A DNA stretch of 5,512 nt from Prevotellaceae bacterium (GTDB lineage Bacteria; Bacteroidota; Bacteroidia; Bacteroidales; UBA932), in contig JAIRLT010000004.1 in NCBI GenBank assembly GCA_031259225.1, positions 1 to 5,512 of the forward strand. Reading direction: 5' to 3'. Made by a program: the position numbers and the translations under genes. The stretch's first letter is position 1. Each line of letters starts with the position of its first letter. Below are positions 5,323-5,512 of this stretch, piece after piece. Under the pieces are notes generated by a model. The model made no database searches, was not told the DNA's origin, and saw only the letters and a list, made by a program, of their open reading frames with translations.

Positions 5323-5512
5323 GGCTTTGTTGCAACGCAAGTATAGCCGTTATAATTCTTTTCGTTCATTGCAGTAATATTAACAGACATTGTAGCATCG
5401 GGCATACCTATCCCCATGAATTTATTTAAAGACCAACTTTTGAGGTTGATTTCCGTTTCTTGATTCTCAATTGTTCTTGCATCCAAATGTCCGCCGAAAA
5501 TAGTCTTATACC
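5316..5512 (-). CDS. 3' end of an unidentified convergent gene (partial)
   Basis: The minus-strand frame that begins at 5510 stays open for 64 codons and ends at TGA (5318-5316). The other two minus-strand frames and all plus-strand frames over this stretch are closed. The visible C-terminus starts YKTIFGGHLDAR and ends GYTCVATKPL. It is polar, without a membrane segment, and the alternation in MSVNITAM and YTCVATK suggests beta strands. I do not recognise a family. By hand count its GC is near 36%, clearly lower than the roughly 50% of the two neighbouring genes, which may mean acquired or poorly conserved DNA. The start lies beyond the window. A strong minus-strand terminator lies about 80-110 nt downstream of its stop. 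That it is a real gene is likely, but rests on frame openness and context. Confidence 0.6.
   Translation of the reverse strand, partial: YKTIFGGHLDARTIENQETEINLKSWSLNKFMGIGMPDATMSVNITAMNEKNYNGYTCVATKPL

Noticed and set aside
5134..5340. Minus-strand ORF of 68 codons beginning with TTG
   Set aside because: It crosses heptamer tracts, the terminator and the pruA end, and it overlaps the better-supported partial gene in another frame.

Overview
The window looks like chromosomal DNA from a member of the Bacteroidota, probably a Bacteroidales-type anaerobe of about 50% coding GC. Four things point there. There is a TAnnTTTG-type -7 promoter element. Neither complete gene has a convincing Shine-Dalgarno site. 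A large M16 peptidase carries a lipoprotein signal. The stand-alone P5C dehydrogenase is of the kind common in that phylum. The genus cannot be told from the sequence.

Layout. Positions 1-391 hold no believable gene. This stretch is a mosaic of repeats: a REP-like inverted-repeat element (1-131), two heptanucleotide tandem tracts, a GNRA-looped intrinsic terminator, an octanucleotide tract and a third heptamer tract. A promoter (392-422) and a leader of about 115 nt follow. Next come a complete M16 zinc-peptidase lipoprotein gene (545-3442), a strong terminator (3455-3493), a short heptamer tract, and a complete L-glutamate gamma-semialdehyde dehydrogenase gene, pruA (3561-5186). Immediately after the pruA stop is a second copy of the left-hand terminator element in inverted orientation, followed by more heptamer tracts. 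A convergent, AT-richer, unidentified gene enters from the right edge on the minus strand; its last 64 codons are visible (5316-5512).

How the genes relate. The peptidase and pruA are probably separate transcription units, because a strong terminator lies between them. Both fit an amino-acid-using lifestyle: degradation of peptides at the cell envelope, and conversion of proline-derived P5C to glutamate in the cytoplasm. A direct functional link is only an inference.

The most unusual material is intergenic. Several different 7-bp repeat units, plus one 8-bp unit, recur in small tandem tracts. The word TGCGCCAGCC occurs three times, and each time a heptamer tract starts directly after it. A 66-bp terminator element occurs twice in inverted orientation around the two genes, with 56/66 identity, an unchanged GAAA loop and three adjacent compensated base pairs in the stem. 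I see no defence system, CRISPR array, transposase, tRNA or rRNA.
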